From Streptomyces tubercidicus (GTDB lineage: Bacteria; Actinomycetota; Actinomycetes; Streptomycetales; Streptomycetaceae), in assembly GCF_027497495.1 (NCBI RefSeq), contig NZ_CP114205.1, positions 5,456,001 to 5,520,000 of the forward strand: a stretch of 64,000 nt of DNA. The letters are read 5' to 3'. Both the position numbers and the translations under genes were made by a program. Below, one piece after another: positions 41,544 through 50,093 of this stretch (the stretch's first letter is position 1; each line of letters starts with the position of its first letter). The notes beneath the pieces were generated by a model that ran no database searches, was not told the origin of the DNA, and worked only from the letters and a program-made list of their open reading frames with translations.

Positions 41544-43502
41544 ATGAGATCAAGCCGCACCAGATCACCGCGCGCCCGCGCCGGTCTGGCATGGGCCGCG
41601 ACGCTGCCGCTGGTCGCCGGGGCGCTCGCGCTCGGTGCGCCCGCCGCCGGTGCCGCGGGCCACGACGGCGGCCGGCACGCGCTGCTGGGCACCAAGCCGC
41701 TGTGGGCCACCCGGCAGGCCGACCAGGGCGCCACCGCCGCCTCCGCGGCCGTCACCGCCCGCGTCTACCTGGCCGGCCGCGACGCCAAGGGGCTCGCGGA
41801 GCGCGCGAGGGCCGTGTCCGACCCGCACTCCGCCGCGTACGGGAAGTATCTGAGCCCCGCCCAGGTGCGTGCCCACTACGGCGCCACACAGGGCCAGATA
41901 GCCAAGGTGACCGACTGGCTGAAGACGTCCGGCCTGACGGTCACCGGCACCACCAACCGGTATCTGACGGTGCGGGGGGACGCGGCCGCCGCCGAGCGCG
42001 CCTTCGCCGTCGACCTGCACAATTACCGCAAGGGCGGGCACACTTACCACGCCCCGTCGGCCACCGCCTCCGCGCCCGCCTCGCTGGCCGACGCGGTACT
42101 GACGGTCACCGGCCTGGACAACGCGCCCCGGATGGCCAGGCACCACTCCAGTGAACTGCCGCCGCCGGAAGGTGTCTTCCGTAACTCCGGCCCGTTCTCC
42201 TCGTACTACGGTTCCAGGACGGACAAGAAGCTGCCGTCCGCCTACGGGAGCAAGGCGCCGTACGCGATCAAGGGCTATACCGGCAGGCAGCTGCGCGCCG
42301 CCTACGGGGCGAAGAAGTGGACCGGCAAGAACGTCACCGTGGCGATCACCGACGCCTACGCCTCGCCGACCATCGCCAAGGACGCGGACACCTACGCCGC
42401 CCGGAACGGCGACCCCCGTTACCGCCGCGGCCAGCTCTCCCAGGTGCTTCCCGAGGACTACACGCACATCAAGGACTGCGGCGCGGCCGGCTGGTACGGC
42501 GAAGAGACCCTCGATGTCGAGGCCGTGCACGCCGTCGCCCCCGACTCCGACATCGTCTACGTCGGCGGCGCCTCCTGTATGGACGACGATCTGCTCGACT
42601 CGCTCGGCAAGATCGTCGACGGGCACCTCGCCGATATCGTCTCCAACTCCTGGGGCGACATCGAGGCGAATGAGACCCCGGACGTGGCCGCCGCCTACGA
42701 CCAGATCTTCCAGCAGGGCGCGGTGCAGGGCATCGGCTTCTACTTCTCGTCCGGCGACAACGGTGACGAGGTCGCGAACACCGGCACCAAACAGGTCGAC
42801 ACCCCGGCGAACTCCGCGTGGGCGACCGCCGTCGGCGGCACCTCTCTGGCCGTCGGCAAACACGACGCGTACCAGTGGGAGACCGGCTGGGGCACCCGGA
42901 AGGCGGCGCTCTCCCAGGACGGCCACGACTGGACCGGCTTCCCCGGCACTTTCAACGGCGGCGCGGGTGGCGGCACCAGCAAGACCGTCGCGCAGCCCTT
43001 CTACCAGCGCGGAGTCGTTCCGGACGGGCTCGCGAAGGCGAACGGCGGCGGCGCGATGCGCACCGTCCCGGACATCGCCGCGGTCGCCGACCCCAACACC
43101 GGCTTCCTGGTCGGCCAGACCCAGACCCTGCCGGACGGATCGCTCGGCTACGACGAGTACCGCATCGGCGGCACCTCTCTGGCCGCCCCGGTGATCGCCG
43201 GCATCCAGGCGCTCGCCCAGCAGGCCCGGCACGGCGTCGCCCTCGGCTTCGCCAACCCCGGCATCTACCAGCGCTACGGCACCGCCGCCTACCACGACGT
43301 CACCGATCACCCGCTGGGCGCCGGCCGTGACCTGGCGGTCGTCCGCGTCGACTACGTCAACGGCACCGACGCGAGCAAGGGCACCACGACCTCGCTGCGC
43401 AGCCTGGGCCAGGACAGCTCCCTGCGTGCGGTCGTCGGCTACGACGACGTCACCGGGGTGGGTACACCCGGCGTCGGCTATGTGAGCTCCTACCGCCCCT
43501 GA
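41544..43502 (+). CDS. Secreted S53 (sedolisin/kumamolisin) peptidase
   Basis: A 652-residue exported acid serine-carboxyl peptidase. The signal peptide has a basic start (MRSSRTRSPRAR), a hydrophobic core LAWAATLPLVAGALALG and a likely AxA cut near APAAGAAG. The pro-domain (about 50-240) contains DPHSAAYGKYLSPAQVRAHY and YRKGGHTYHAPSA. The catalytic domain has Glu320 and Asp324 in GEETLDVEAVHAVAPDS, the oxyanion Asp in SNSWGDIE, and the nucleophile Ser545 in GGTSLAAPV; a calcium site would be near the C-terminus. ATG 41544 has AGGGGG six bases upstream. It should degrade proteins outside the cell. Followed by the leuS leader region. Confidence 0.94.
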   Translation: MRSSRTRSPRARAGLAWAATLPLVAGALALGAPAAGAAGHDGGRHALLGTKPLWATRQADQGATAASAAVTARVYLAGRDAKGLAERARAVSDPHSAAYGKYLSPAQVRAHYGATQGQIAKVTDWLKTSGLTVTGTTNRYLTVRGDAAAAERAFAVDLHNYRKGGHTYHAPSATASAPASLADAVLTVTGLDNAPRMARHHSSELPPPEGVFRNSGPFSSYYGSRTDKKLPSAYGSKAPYAIKGYTGRQLRAAYGAKKWTGKNVTVAITDAYASPTIAKDADTYAARNGDPRYRRGQLSQVLPEDYTHIKDCGAAGWYGEETLDVEAVHAVAPDSDIVYVGGASCMDDDLLDSLGKIVDGHLADIVSNSWGDIEANETPDVAAAYDQIFQQGAVQGIGFYFSSGDNGDEVANTGTKQVDTPANSAWATAVGGTSLAVGKHDAYQWETGWGTRKAALSQDGHDWTGFPGTFNGGAGGGTSKTVAQPFYQRGVVPDGLAKANGGGAMRTVPDIAAVADPNTGFLVGQTQTLPDGSLGYDEYRIGGTSLAAPVIAGIQALAQQARHGVALGFANPGIYQRYGTAAYHDVTDHPLGAGRDLAVVRVDYVNGTDASKGTTTSLRSLGQDSSLRAVVGYDDVTGVGTPGVGYVSSYRP

Positions 43503-43640
43503 CACCAGGGCGCGGCCCCGCCTCCCCGCGTCGGCCGTGCCCCCGGTGGCGCGGCGGCGGGAGGCCGGGGTAGCCGGGGCGGGGCCCGCATGGGGGTGTT
43601 CCCAGCGCGGGCCCCGTACGCCCTGCGGTACCCTGACGCC

Positions 43641-43679
43641 ATGCGTGCCGTACGCCTTCTGCTTAGCGGGCCGCGCTGA
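43641..43679 (+). CDS. Leucine leader peptide (12 residues) upstream of leuS
   Basis: A tiny open frame, MRAVRLLLSGPR then TGA, with three consecutive leucine codons CTT CTG CTT; CTT is rare in this GC-rich genome. It ends 44 bases before a U-rich intrinsic terminator and 136 bases before the leuS start. This is the classic layout of ribosome-mediated attenuation: slow leucyl-tRNA supply would stall the ribosome on the Leu codons and allow an alternative RNA fold. GCCGCGC (43670-43676) can pair with GCGCGGC (43715-43721), with possible extension of two G-C pairs into the terminator stem. Confidence 0.75.
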   Translation: MRAVRLLLSGPR

Positions 43680-43723
43680 TCAGTACCGACGGATGACAGA
43701 ACCCGTCGGCATCGGCGCGGCGT

Positions 43724-43748
43724 CCCCTCCTGTGCGAGGGGCCTTTTT
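43724..43748 (+). terminator. Attenuator of leuS
   Basis: CCCCTC (43724-43729) and GAGGGG (43736-43741) form a stem with loop CTGTGC, followed by CC and TTTTTGTTT. U-rich tails are rare in this window, so it is a convincing intrinsic terminator. It lies between the leader peptide and leuS. Confidence 0.8.
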
Positions 43749-43815
43749 GTTTCCGGCGCGCCGGGGATCTGGCGCGCTTCCGCTGGCAGAGACGATCGAT
43801 GGAGCTTTGAGGACG

Positions 43816-46734
43816 ATGAGCGAGACGACCAACTCCCCCGCTGCCGGAAGTGCGGGAGGTGCCCCCGAGACGGCGGCGCCGCACCGCTATACGGCCGCGC
43901 TGGCCGCCGACATCGAGGCACGCTGGCAGGACTTCTGGGCGGCGGACGGGACCTACGAGGCCCCGAACCCCAAGGGCGACCTGGCGGGCGACGCCGGGAC
44001 GGTGGCCCGCCCCAAGAAGTTCATCATGGACATGTTCCCCTACCCGTCGGGCGCCGGGCTGCACGTCGGGCACCCGCTGGGCTTCATCGCCACCGACGTT
44101 TACGCCCGCCACCAGCGCATGACGGGCCACAACGTCCTGCACACCCTGGGCTTCGACGCCTTCGGTCTGCCCGCCGAGCAGTACGCGGTGCAGACCGGCA
44201 CCCACCCGCGGGTCTCCACCGAGGCCAACATCGTGAACATGCGGCGCCAGCTGCGCCGCCTGGGCCTGGGCCACGACCCGCGCCGCTCGGTCGAGACGAT
44301 CGACCCGGCGTACTACAAGTGGACCCAGTGGATCTTCCTGCAGATCTTCAACTCCTGGTACGACCCGGAGGCGGACGCCGCCCGCCCGATCGACACCCTG
44401 GCCGCCCAGTTCGAGGCCGGTCACCGCCCGACCCCCGACGGGAGGGCCTGGAGCGAGCTGAGCCCCATCGAGCGGGCCAACATCCTGGGCGAGTACCGAC
44501 TGGCGTACGCCTCGGACGCACCGGTCAACTGGTGCCCCGGACTGGGCACGGTGCTGGCCAACGAGGAGGTCACCGCCGACGGCCGCTCCGAGCGCGGCAA
44601 CTACCCGGTCTTCAAGGCCAAGCTGCGCCAGTGGAACATGCGCATCACCGCCTACGCCGACCGGCTGCTGAACGGCCTGGACGCGCTGGACTGGCCCGAG
44701 GCCATCAAGCTGCAGCAGCGCAACTGGATCGGCCGCTCCGAGGGCGCCCGGGTCGACTTCCCGGTGGGCGACGACAAGATCACCGTCTTCACCACCCGCC
44801 AGGACACCCTGTTCGGCGCGACGTACATGGTGCTGGCACCCGAGCACCCGCTGGTCGCCGGCGCCGACAACGGCACCGGAACCGGCCCGATCGTCCCGGA
44901 CGCCTGGCCCGAGGGCACCCACGACGTGTGGACCGGCGGCCACGCCACCCCCGGCGACGCCGTTGCCGCCTACCGCAAGCAGGCCGCCTCCAAGTCGGAC
45001 GTCGAGCGGCAGGCCGAGGCCAAGGACAAGACCGGTGTTTTCACCGGCGCCTTCGCCACCAACCCGGTCAGCGGCGAACAGGTCCCCGTCTTCATCGCCG
45101 ATTACGTCCTGATGGGCTACGGCACCGGCGCGATCATGGCCGTCCCCGCCCACGACAGCCGCGACTTCGCCTTCGCCCGCGCTTTCGAGCTGCCGATGCG
45201 CTGTGTCGTCGAGCCGTCGGACAACCGCGGTACCGACCCCTCGACCTGGGACGACGCCTTCGCCTCGTACGACGCGAAGATCGTCAACTCGTCCGGCAAG
45301 GACATCTCGCTGGACGGCCTGGGGGTGACCGAGGCCAAGGCGAAGATCACCGACTGGCTGGCCGCCCAGGGCATCGGCGAGGGCACCGTCAACTTCCGGC
45401 TGCGCGACTGGCTGTTCAGCCGGCAGCGCTACTGGGGTGAGCCGTTCCCGATCGTCTACGACGAGGACGGTGTGGCGCACGCGCTGCCCGAGTCGATGCT
45501 GCCGCTGGAGCTGCCCGAGGTCGAGGACTACTCCCCGCGGACCTTCGACCCGGACGACGCCGACACCCAGCCGGAGACCCCGCTGTCCCGCAACGAGGAC
45601 TGGGTCCATGTCGACCTGGACCTGGGCGACGGCATCAAGCGCTACCGCCGCGAGACCAACACCATGCCCAACTGGGCGGGTTCGTGCTGGTACGAGATGC
45701 GCTACCTGGACCCCCACAACGGCGACGCACTGGTCGACCCGGAGATCGAGCAGTACTGGATGGGCCCGCGCGAGGGGCAGCCGGCCGGTGGCGTCGACCT
45801 GTACGTGGGCGGCGCGGAGCACGCCGTACTGCACCTGCTGTACGCCCGCTTCTGGTCCCAGGTGCTGTTCGACCTGGGCCATGTCTCGTCGTCCGAGCCG
45901 TTCCACAAGCTGTACAACCAGGGCATGATCCAGGCCTTCGTCTACCGGGACAGCCGCGGCATCGCCGTCCCGGCCGCCGAGGTCGAGGAGCGCGACGGCG
46001 GCTACTACTACCAGGGCGAGAAGGTCAGCCGCGTCCTGGGCAAGATGGGCAAGTCCCTGAAGAACGCCGTCACTCCCGACGAGATCTGCGCCGAGTACGG
46101 TGCGGACACCCTGCGCCTGTACGAAATGGCGATGGGCCCGCTGGACGTGTCGCGCCCGTGGGACACCCGGGCCGTCGTCGGCCAGTACCGCCTGCTGCAG
46201 CGCCTGTGGCGCAACGTCGTCGACGAGGCGACCGGCGAGGTCACCGTCGTCGACAGCGAGCCGGACGAGGCCACGCTGCGTGCCCTGCACAAGGCGATCG
46301 ACGGGGTCAGCCAGGACATGGCGAACCTGCGCTTCAACACCGCCATCGCCAAGGTGACCGAGCTGAACAACCACCTGACCAAGGCGGGCACGCCGGTCCC
46401 GCGCACGGTCGCGGAACAGCTGGTGCTGCTGATCGCCCCGCTGGCGCCGCACATCGCCGAGGAGCTGTGGCGCAAGCTGGGCCACACCGACTCCGTGGTG
46501 CACGCGGACTTCCCGGTGGCCGACCCGGCGTACGTCGTGGACGAGACCGTGACCTGCGTCGTGCAGATCAAGGGCAAGGTCAAGGCGCGCCTGGAGGTCG
46601 CCCCGTCGATCTCCGACGCCGACCTGGAGGCGACGGCCCTGGCCGAGCCGGCCGTGGTCGCGGCGCTGGACGGCGCGGGCATCCGGAAGGTCATCGTCCG
46701 GGCGCCGAAGCTGGTGAACATCGTTCCGGCGTAG
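43816..46734 (+). CDS. leuS: Leucyl-tRNA synthetase
   Basis: A 972-residue class Ia synthetase that charges tRNA-Leu. The HIGH-type motif is in MDMFPYPSGAGLHVGHPLGF. The large CP1 editing domain includes TTRQDTLFGATYMVLAPEHP and GTGAIMAVPAHDSRDF, the editing-site signature. The LeuRS zinc/ZN1 region holds DTNTMPNWAGS-like residues (RRETNTMPNWAGSCWYE). KMGKS replaces KMSKS in VLGKMGKSLKNAV. The anticodon and C-terminal domains follow, ending IVRAPKLVNIVPA. ATG 43816 (MSETTNSPAAG) was chosen because the leader and terminator lie upstream of it; the first 30 residues are an Ala/Gly/Pro extension. Expression is probably controlled by the leucine attenuator. Confidence 0.97.
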   Translation: MSETTNSPAAGSAGGAPETAAPHRYTAALAADIEARWQDFWAADGTYEAPNPKGDLAGDAGTVARPKKFIMDMFPYPSGAGLHVGHPLGFIATDVYARHQRMTGHNVLHTLGFDAFGLPAEQYAVQTGTHPRVSTEANIVNMRRQLRRLGLGHDPRRSVETIDPAYYKWTQWIFLQIFNSWYDPEADAARPIDTLAAQFEAGHRPTPDGRAWSELSPIERANILGEYRLAYASDAPVNWCPGLGTVLANEEVTADGRSERGNYPVFKAKLRQWNMRITAYADRLLNGLDALDWPEAIKLQQRNWIGRSEGARVDFPVGDDKITVFTTRQDTLFGATYMVLAPEHPLVAGADNGTGTGPIVPDAWPEGTHDVWTGGHATPGDAVAAYRKQAASKSDVERQAEAKDKTGVFTGAFATNPVSGEQVPVFIADYVLMGYGTGAIMAVPAHDSRDFAFARAFELPMRCVVEPSDNRGTDPSTWDDAFASYDAKIVNSSGKDISLDGLGVTEAKAKITDWLAAQGIGEGTVNFRLRDWLFSRQRYWGEPFPIVYDEDGVAHALPESMLPLELPEVEDYSPRTFDPDDADTQPETPLSRNEDWVHVDLDLGDGIKRYRRETNTMPNWAGSCWYEMRYLDPHNGDALVDPEIEQYWMGPREGQPAGGVDLYVGGAEHAVLHLLYARFWSQVLFDLGHVSSSEPFHKLYNQGMIQAFVYRDSRGIAVPAAEVEERDGGYYYQGEKVSRVLGKMGKSLKNAVTPDEICAEYGADTLRLYEMAMGPLDVSRPWDTRAVVGQYRLLQRLWRNVVDEATGEVTVVDSEPDEATLRALHKAIDGVSQDMANLRFNTAIAKVTELNNHLTKAGTPVPRTVAEQLVLLIAPLAPHIAEELWRKLGHTDSVVHADFPVADPAYVVDETVTCVVQIKGKVKARLEVAPSISDADLEATALAEPAVVAALDGAGIRKVIVRAPKLVNIVPA

Positions 46735-46769
46735 GCCGACGGCGGGCGCCCGGGGCAGGTCCTGGGCGC

Positions 46770-46799
46770 CCGGCAGCGGGTCCTGAGGGACCCTGCCGG
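46770..46799 (+). terminator. Terminator after leuS
   Basis: CCGGCA...GGGTCC (46770-46783) pairs with GGACCC TGCCGG (46788-46799), with a two-base bulge. A GGGCGCCC repeat pair just upstream can form another hairpin. Confidence 0.6.
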
Positions 46800-46941
46800 T
46801 GCTCCGTGAGCGCCATGGGTGGTTTCCCCTACGGGCAGGTTGGGGGTTCTTTTGGAACCCGCGGCCTGCCCGAGCCGTTTACCGTGGAGGTACAGGGCGC
46901 GGGCCGGAAACCGGCGCCGCCAACACATCTGGGGAGAGCCC

Positions 46942-47751
46942 ATGGAAGCCGCCGTCGCCATCATCGGACTGCTCTTCGTGCTGTTCGTTCTGGCCGGGGT
47001 TTTCGTCACGGTCAAGGCGGTCAAGGCGGCCAAACGCGGAGTGGACCGCACGGTCGCCCAGGCCCGCCGAACCGTCGAGGACACCACCCTCCGGGCCCGG
47101 CAGATCGCCCAGCCCGGCGTGGTCGGCGAACTGGCACAGCTGCGGCTCTCGCTGCGCACCTCCATGCGCGCCACCCAGGAGGTGCTGCGCGGGGGATCGC
47201 CGGACGACGCCTCCCTCAGCGAGGCGATCGGCCTCTTCGAGCGCCTGAGCGCCCACGGCCATGAGCTGGACGACGAGCTCAAGCGGCTGGAACGCGAGCC
47301 CGACCGGGCCACCATCGGTGCCCGCCTCCCGGACCTCCGGGAGCGCCTGGAGCGGATCACGCACTCCGCGGAGTCGCTGCGCTGGGCCGCGCGCGACCGC
47401 GCGCGCAGGTTCGCGGAAGACGATCTGGCCTCGCTGAGCGACCAGATCGATGTGGAGGCGGGGGCGCTGCGGCACTGGACCCGGGTCGAGGACGCCACGG
47501 ACCCGCTGCGGGACCCGGTACCGGACCGCCCGCAGAGCGCCTCGGTACCGGGAGAGACGAAGAGCCCCGGGCAAGGGCAGCCGACCGAAGGGCACGCACG
47601 GTCCGGTGCCGCCGCCGGCCCTTCCGGTGCCGCCGCCCGCTCCTGGGGCCCGACCCCCGAGGACCCGCCGGCGATCACCGCCCGGGACCCGCGCACCCAG
47701 CCGTCCTACCCGTGGCAGAAGGCACCGCGGACGGAGGACACGACCAGATGA
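46942..47751 (+). CDS. Single-span membrane protein with long cytoplasmic helical domain
   Basis: A 269-residue protein of unknown function. An N-terminal membrane helix (AVAIIGLLFVLFVLAGVFVTV, about 4-24) is followed by ~150 residues of charged helix with heptad character: VKAAKRGVDRTVAQARRTVE, LAQLRLSLRTSMRATQEVL, ELDDELKRLEREPDR. A Pro/Ser/Thr-rich tail from ~195 follows. It could be a membrane-tethered coiled coil. ATG 46942 follows a GGGGAG site. It lies alone between leuS and degV. I recall similar proteins at this place in streptomycetes but no characterised member. Confidence 0.75.
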   Translation: MEAAVAIIGLLFVLFVLAGVFVTVKAVKAAKRGVDRTVAQARRTVEDTTLRARQIAQPGVVGELAQLRLSLRTSMRATQEVLRGGSPDDASLSEAIGLFERLSAHGHELDDELKRLEREPDRATIGARLPDLRERLERITHSAESLRWAARDRARRFAEDDLASLSDQIDVEAGALRHWTRVEDATDPLRDPVPDRPQSASVPGETKSPGQGQPTEGHARSGAAAGPSGAAARSWGPTPEDPPAITARDPRTQPSYPWQKAPRTEDTTR

Positions 47752-47780
47752 GGCCATAGCGGCAGGAGGAGGAGCGGCGA

Positions 47781-47800
47781 GGGGTGGGGTGGGGGTGGGG
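47781..47800 (+). other. G-quadruplex motif
   Basis: Four runs of four or five G separated by single T residues, followed by CCCCGGGGGG. This is an ideal intramolecular G-quadruplex sequence with 1-nt loops, in the 210-bp gap between the membrane-protein gene and degV. Confidence 0.8.
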
Positions 47801-47949
47801 CCCCGGGGGGAGAGAGTGGCGGCCATGACGCCCTCGCGCAGCCCAGAGCCTCGGTGGCCGCACCTCTCGGTGGGCTCTTGGCAGAGCCTTGGGTAAACCT
47901 GGAGGATCTTGGGGAGGGGCCCGCACTGTGCGGCGTCCGGATCCCCGGA

Positions 47950-47955
47950 TAACCT
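47950..47955 (+). promoter_or_regulatory. Candidate -10 element for degV
   Basis: TAACCT ends seven bases before ATG 47963; predicts a leaderless degV transcript. -35 weak. Confidence 0.4.
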
Positions 47956-47962
47956 CCCTGTC

Positions 47963-48808
47963 ATGTCCCGCCATGTCGCGATCGTCACCGATTCCACGGC
48001 CTACTTGCCGCGGACGGCTATCGAGCGTCACCACATCACGGCCGTGCCACTGACCGTCGTCCTGGGGGACCAGGCCCTGGAAGAGGGCACCGAAATCTCC
48101 GCGAGATCCCTCGCACAGGCGCTGCAGAAGCGCCGGGCCGTGACGACCTCCCGGCCCAGCCCCGAGACATTCGCGGAGACCTACCGCAAGGTCGCGGCAA
48201 CCGGCGTCAGCGGGATCGTTTCGCTCCACCTCTCCTCGGAATTCTCCGGCACCTACGACGCGGCGGTGCTGGCGGCCAAGGAAGCTCCGGTCCCCGTACG
48301 CGTCGTGGACACCGGAATGGTGGCGATGGCGCTCGGGTTCTGCGCCCTCGCGGCGGCGGAGACAGCGGAGGCCGGCGGGGACGTGGACGACGCGGTCGCC
48401 GCGGCGGAGAAGCGTGCGGCGGGTACCTCCGCCTATTTCTACGTCGACACTCTCGACTATCTGCGCCGCGGTGGCCGGATCGGCGCGGCGCAGGCGCTGC
48501 TGGGCTCCGCGCTCGCCGTCAAACCGCTTCTGCAACTGGCCGACGGGCGGATCGAGCTGCTGGAGAAGGTCCGTACGGCGTCCAAGGCCATCGCGCGGCT
48601 TGAGGAGATCGCCGAGGAGCGGGCGGGTGGAGGGCAGGTCGATATCGCGGTCCACCACCTTGCCGCGGCGGAGCGCTCGGAGGCTCTGGCCCAGCGGCTC
48701 CGGGAGCGGGTGACCGGGCTCAATGAGCTGCATGTGAGCGAGGTGGGCGCGGTGATCGGGGCGCACACGGGTCCCGGGTTGCTGGGGGTTGTGGTGTCAC
48801 CGCGGTGA
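47963..48808 (+). CDS. DegV-family fatty-acid-binding protein
   Basis: A 281-residue cytoplasmic protein of the DegV family. Members bind a long-chain fatty acid; in Firmicutes FakB proteins present it to a fatty-acid kinase. Family marks: HVAIVTDSTAYLP at the start, TSRPSPETFAETY, SLHLSSEFSGTYDAA (head-group-binding Ser/Thr) and YFYVDTLDYLRRGGRIGAA. The C-terminus IGAHTGPGLLGVV is also typical. No FakA partner gene is in the window. ATG 47963 was chosen (MSRHVAIVTDS); a TAACCT box lies just upstream. comEA follows in the same direction after 121 bases. Confidence 0.92.
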   Translation: MSRHVAIVTDSTAYLPRTAIERHHITAVPLTVVLGDQALEEGTEISARSLAQALQKRRAVTTSRPSPETFAETYRKVAATGVSGIVSLHLSSEFSGTYDAAVLAAKEAPVPVRVVDTGMVAMALGFCALAAAETAEAGGDVDDAVAAAEKRAAGTSAYFYVDTLDYLRRGGRIGAAQALLGSALAVKPLLQLADGRIELLEKVRTASKAIARLEEIAEERAGGGQVDIAVHHLAAAERSEALAQRLRERVTGLNELHVSEVGAVIGAHTGPGLLGVVVSPR

Positions 48809-48850
48809 GAGGGGCGGAGGGGTTGGCCGGGTCTCCTGTGGGTGGCGGAG

Positions 48851-48877
48851 TTATCCACAACTGGGGTGCTATCCACC
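48851..48877 (+). promoter_or_regulatory. DnaA-box-like sites upstream of comEA
   Basis: TTATCCACA (48851-48859) is the exact E. coli DnaA-box consensus, and CTATCCACC (48869-48877) is a related second site in the same orientation, 10 bases further on. Both lie 53-79 bases upstream of the comEA start. Confidence 0.5.
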
Positions 48878-48929
48878 GGATTTGAGGCTGCTCGGCGAGA
48901 TCTGCGCGGGGTGCTTAGCGTCGGTCGGT

Positions 48930-50093
48930 ATGAACGTGTATCGAGCTGCTTCGTGGGGATTTCCGGCGTCGGCGGGGGCTTTGGGGCTGGGGGCGGGGCC
49001 TTCGGCTTCTGAGGCGGGGCCTTCGGCTTCTTCAGCCTCCTTGCCCTCTTCAGCCTCTTCGGTTCCCTTGGCTTCCTTTGGCTCTTCGGTGGCGTCTGCT
49101 CCTTCGGGCTCCTTGTCTGCGTCGTCTGTGTCGTCCGGGTCGGCTCGCTCCGTTCCGCTGGATGGAGCCGCTGCCCCATCCGGCGGGGCGGAGCGGCGGG
49201 AGTGGGAGCGGGAGAAGGTGCGGGCCCGGGTTGCGGCGATCTTCGGCGACGCGGGGGAAGCTGCCGCGACCGGGCCGCCGCCTCCAGGGGGTGATCCACC
49301 GGGCGCACGCCGTGGGGAGCGGGCGTGGAGTGCGGTACGCGAACGGCTCCCGCTGTGGGTGCAGTTACGGTGTGGCACCGATCCGAAAGCGCTCGCTGCC
49401 CTGGTCCTGGTGCTTGTGGTGGCTGTGGGGTTCGCCGTGCAGCACTTCTGGTCGGGGCGCCCCGAGCCGGTACGGGCACCGGCCGCAGAACGGGCAGGAG
49501 GGGCACCTGGCTCCGGCCCGCGGGCATCGTCGCTGCCTTCGGCGTCCGTGTCATCATCCGCGAGCGCGGTGGCGAATGGCCCGCCGGGCGGTGCGGGGCG
49601 CCAGCTGGTCGTCGATGTCACGGGCAAGGTCCGGCACCCCGGGATTCAGCGGATGCCGCCGGGGTCGCGGGTGGTCGATGCCTTGCGGGCCGCGGGCGGC
49701 GTGCTGCGCGGGGCGAATATCCGTGGGCTCAACCGGGCGCGGCTGCTGACCGACGGCGAACAGATTGTGGTCGGTGCGGCTGGTGCGGCTGGTGCGGCTG
49801 GTGGCGGGGGCGGAGCCGGAGCCGGTGCGGGTACCGGTTCCGGTGATGTGGGGGCCGGCGGGTCGGGGAGTGCGCCGCCGGGTGCCGGGGGTGGGCCGGG
49901 CGGCCCGGTCAGTCTCAGTACGGCGACCGAACAACAGCTTGACTCCCTCCCGGGAGTGGGCCCCGTCCTGGCCCGTCACATCGTCGAATTCCGCAGCCAG
50001 CACGGTGGGTTCCGCTCGGTGGACCAGCTTCGTCAGGTGACCGGTATCGGTGATCGCCGTTTCGCTGACCTGCGCCCCCTGGTGGTGCCGTGA
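48930..50093 (+). CDS. comEA: ComEA-type DNA-binding membrane protein
   Basis: A 387-residue protein. Residues 1-95 are a low-complexity Ser/Ala/Pro region; a membrane helix lies at ~153-173 (ALAALVLVLVVAVGFAVQHF). The outer part has a SLBB-like domain (VVDVTGKVRHPGIQRMPPGS, VVDALRAAGGV), a Gly/Ala-rich linker, and a C-terminal double helix-hairpin-helix (LSTATEQQLDSLPGVGPVLA, VDQLRQVTGIGDRRFADLRP) that binds DNA. ComEA captures incoming double-stranded DNA for ComEC in competent bacteria. A TTA codon occurs at 49365-49367 (residue 146). Start ATG 48930 has no strong ribosome-binding site, and the N-terminus is uncertain. It overlaps comEC by four bases. Confidence 0.9.
   Translation: MNVYRAASWGFPASAGALGLGAGPSASEAGPSASSASLPSSASSVPLASFGSSVASAPSGSLSASSVSSGSARSVPLDGAAAPSGGAERREWEREKVRARVAAIFGDAGEAAATGPPPPGGDPPGARRGERAWSAVRERLPLWVQLRCGTDPKALAALVLVLVVAVGFAVQHFWSGRPEPVRAPAAERAGGAPGSGPRASSLPSASVSSSASAVANGPPGGAGRQLVVDVTGKVRHPGIQRMPPGSRVVDALRAAGGVLRGANIRGLNRARLLTDGEQIVVGAAGAAGAAGGGGGAGAGAGTGSGDVGAGGSGSAPPGAGGGPGGPVSLSTATEQQLDSLPGVGPVLARHIVEFRSQHGGFRSVDQLRQVTGIGDRRFADLRPLVVP

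Noticed and set aside
43503..43815. T-box riboswitch before leuS
   Set aside because: I do not find the conserved T-box bulge sequence or a specifier loop; the leucine leader peptide and terminator explain the leader better.
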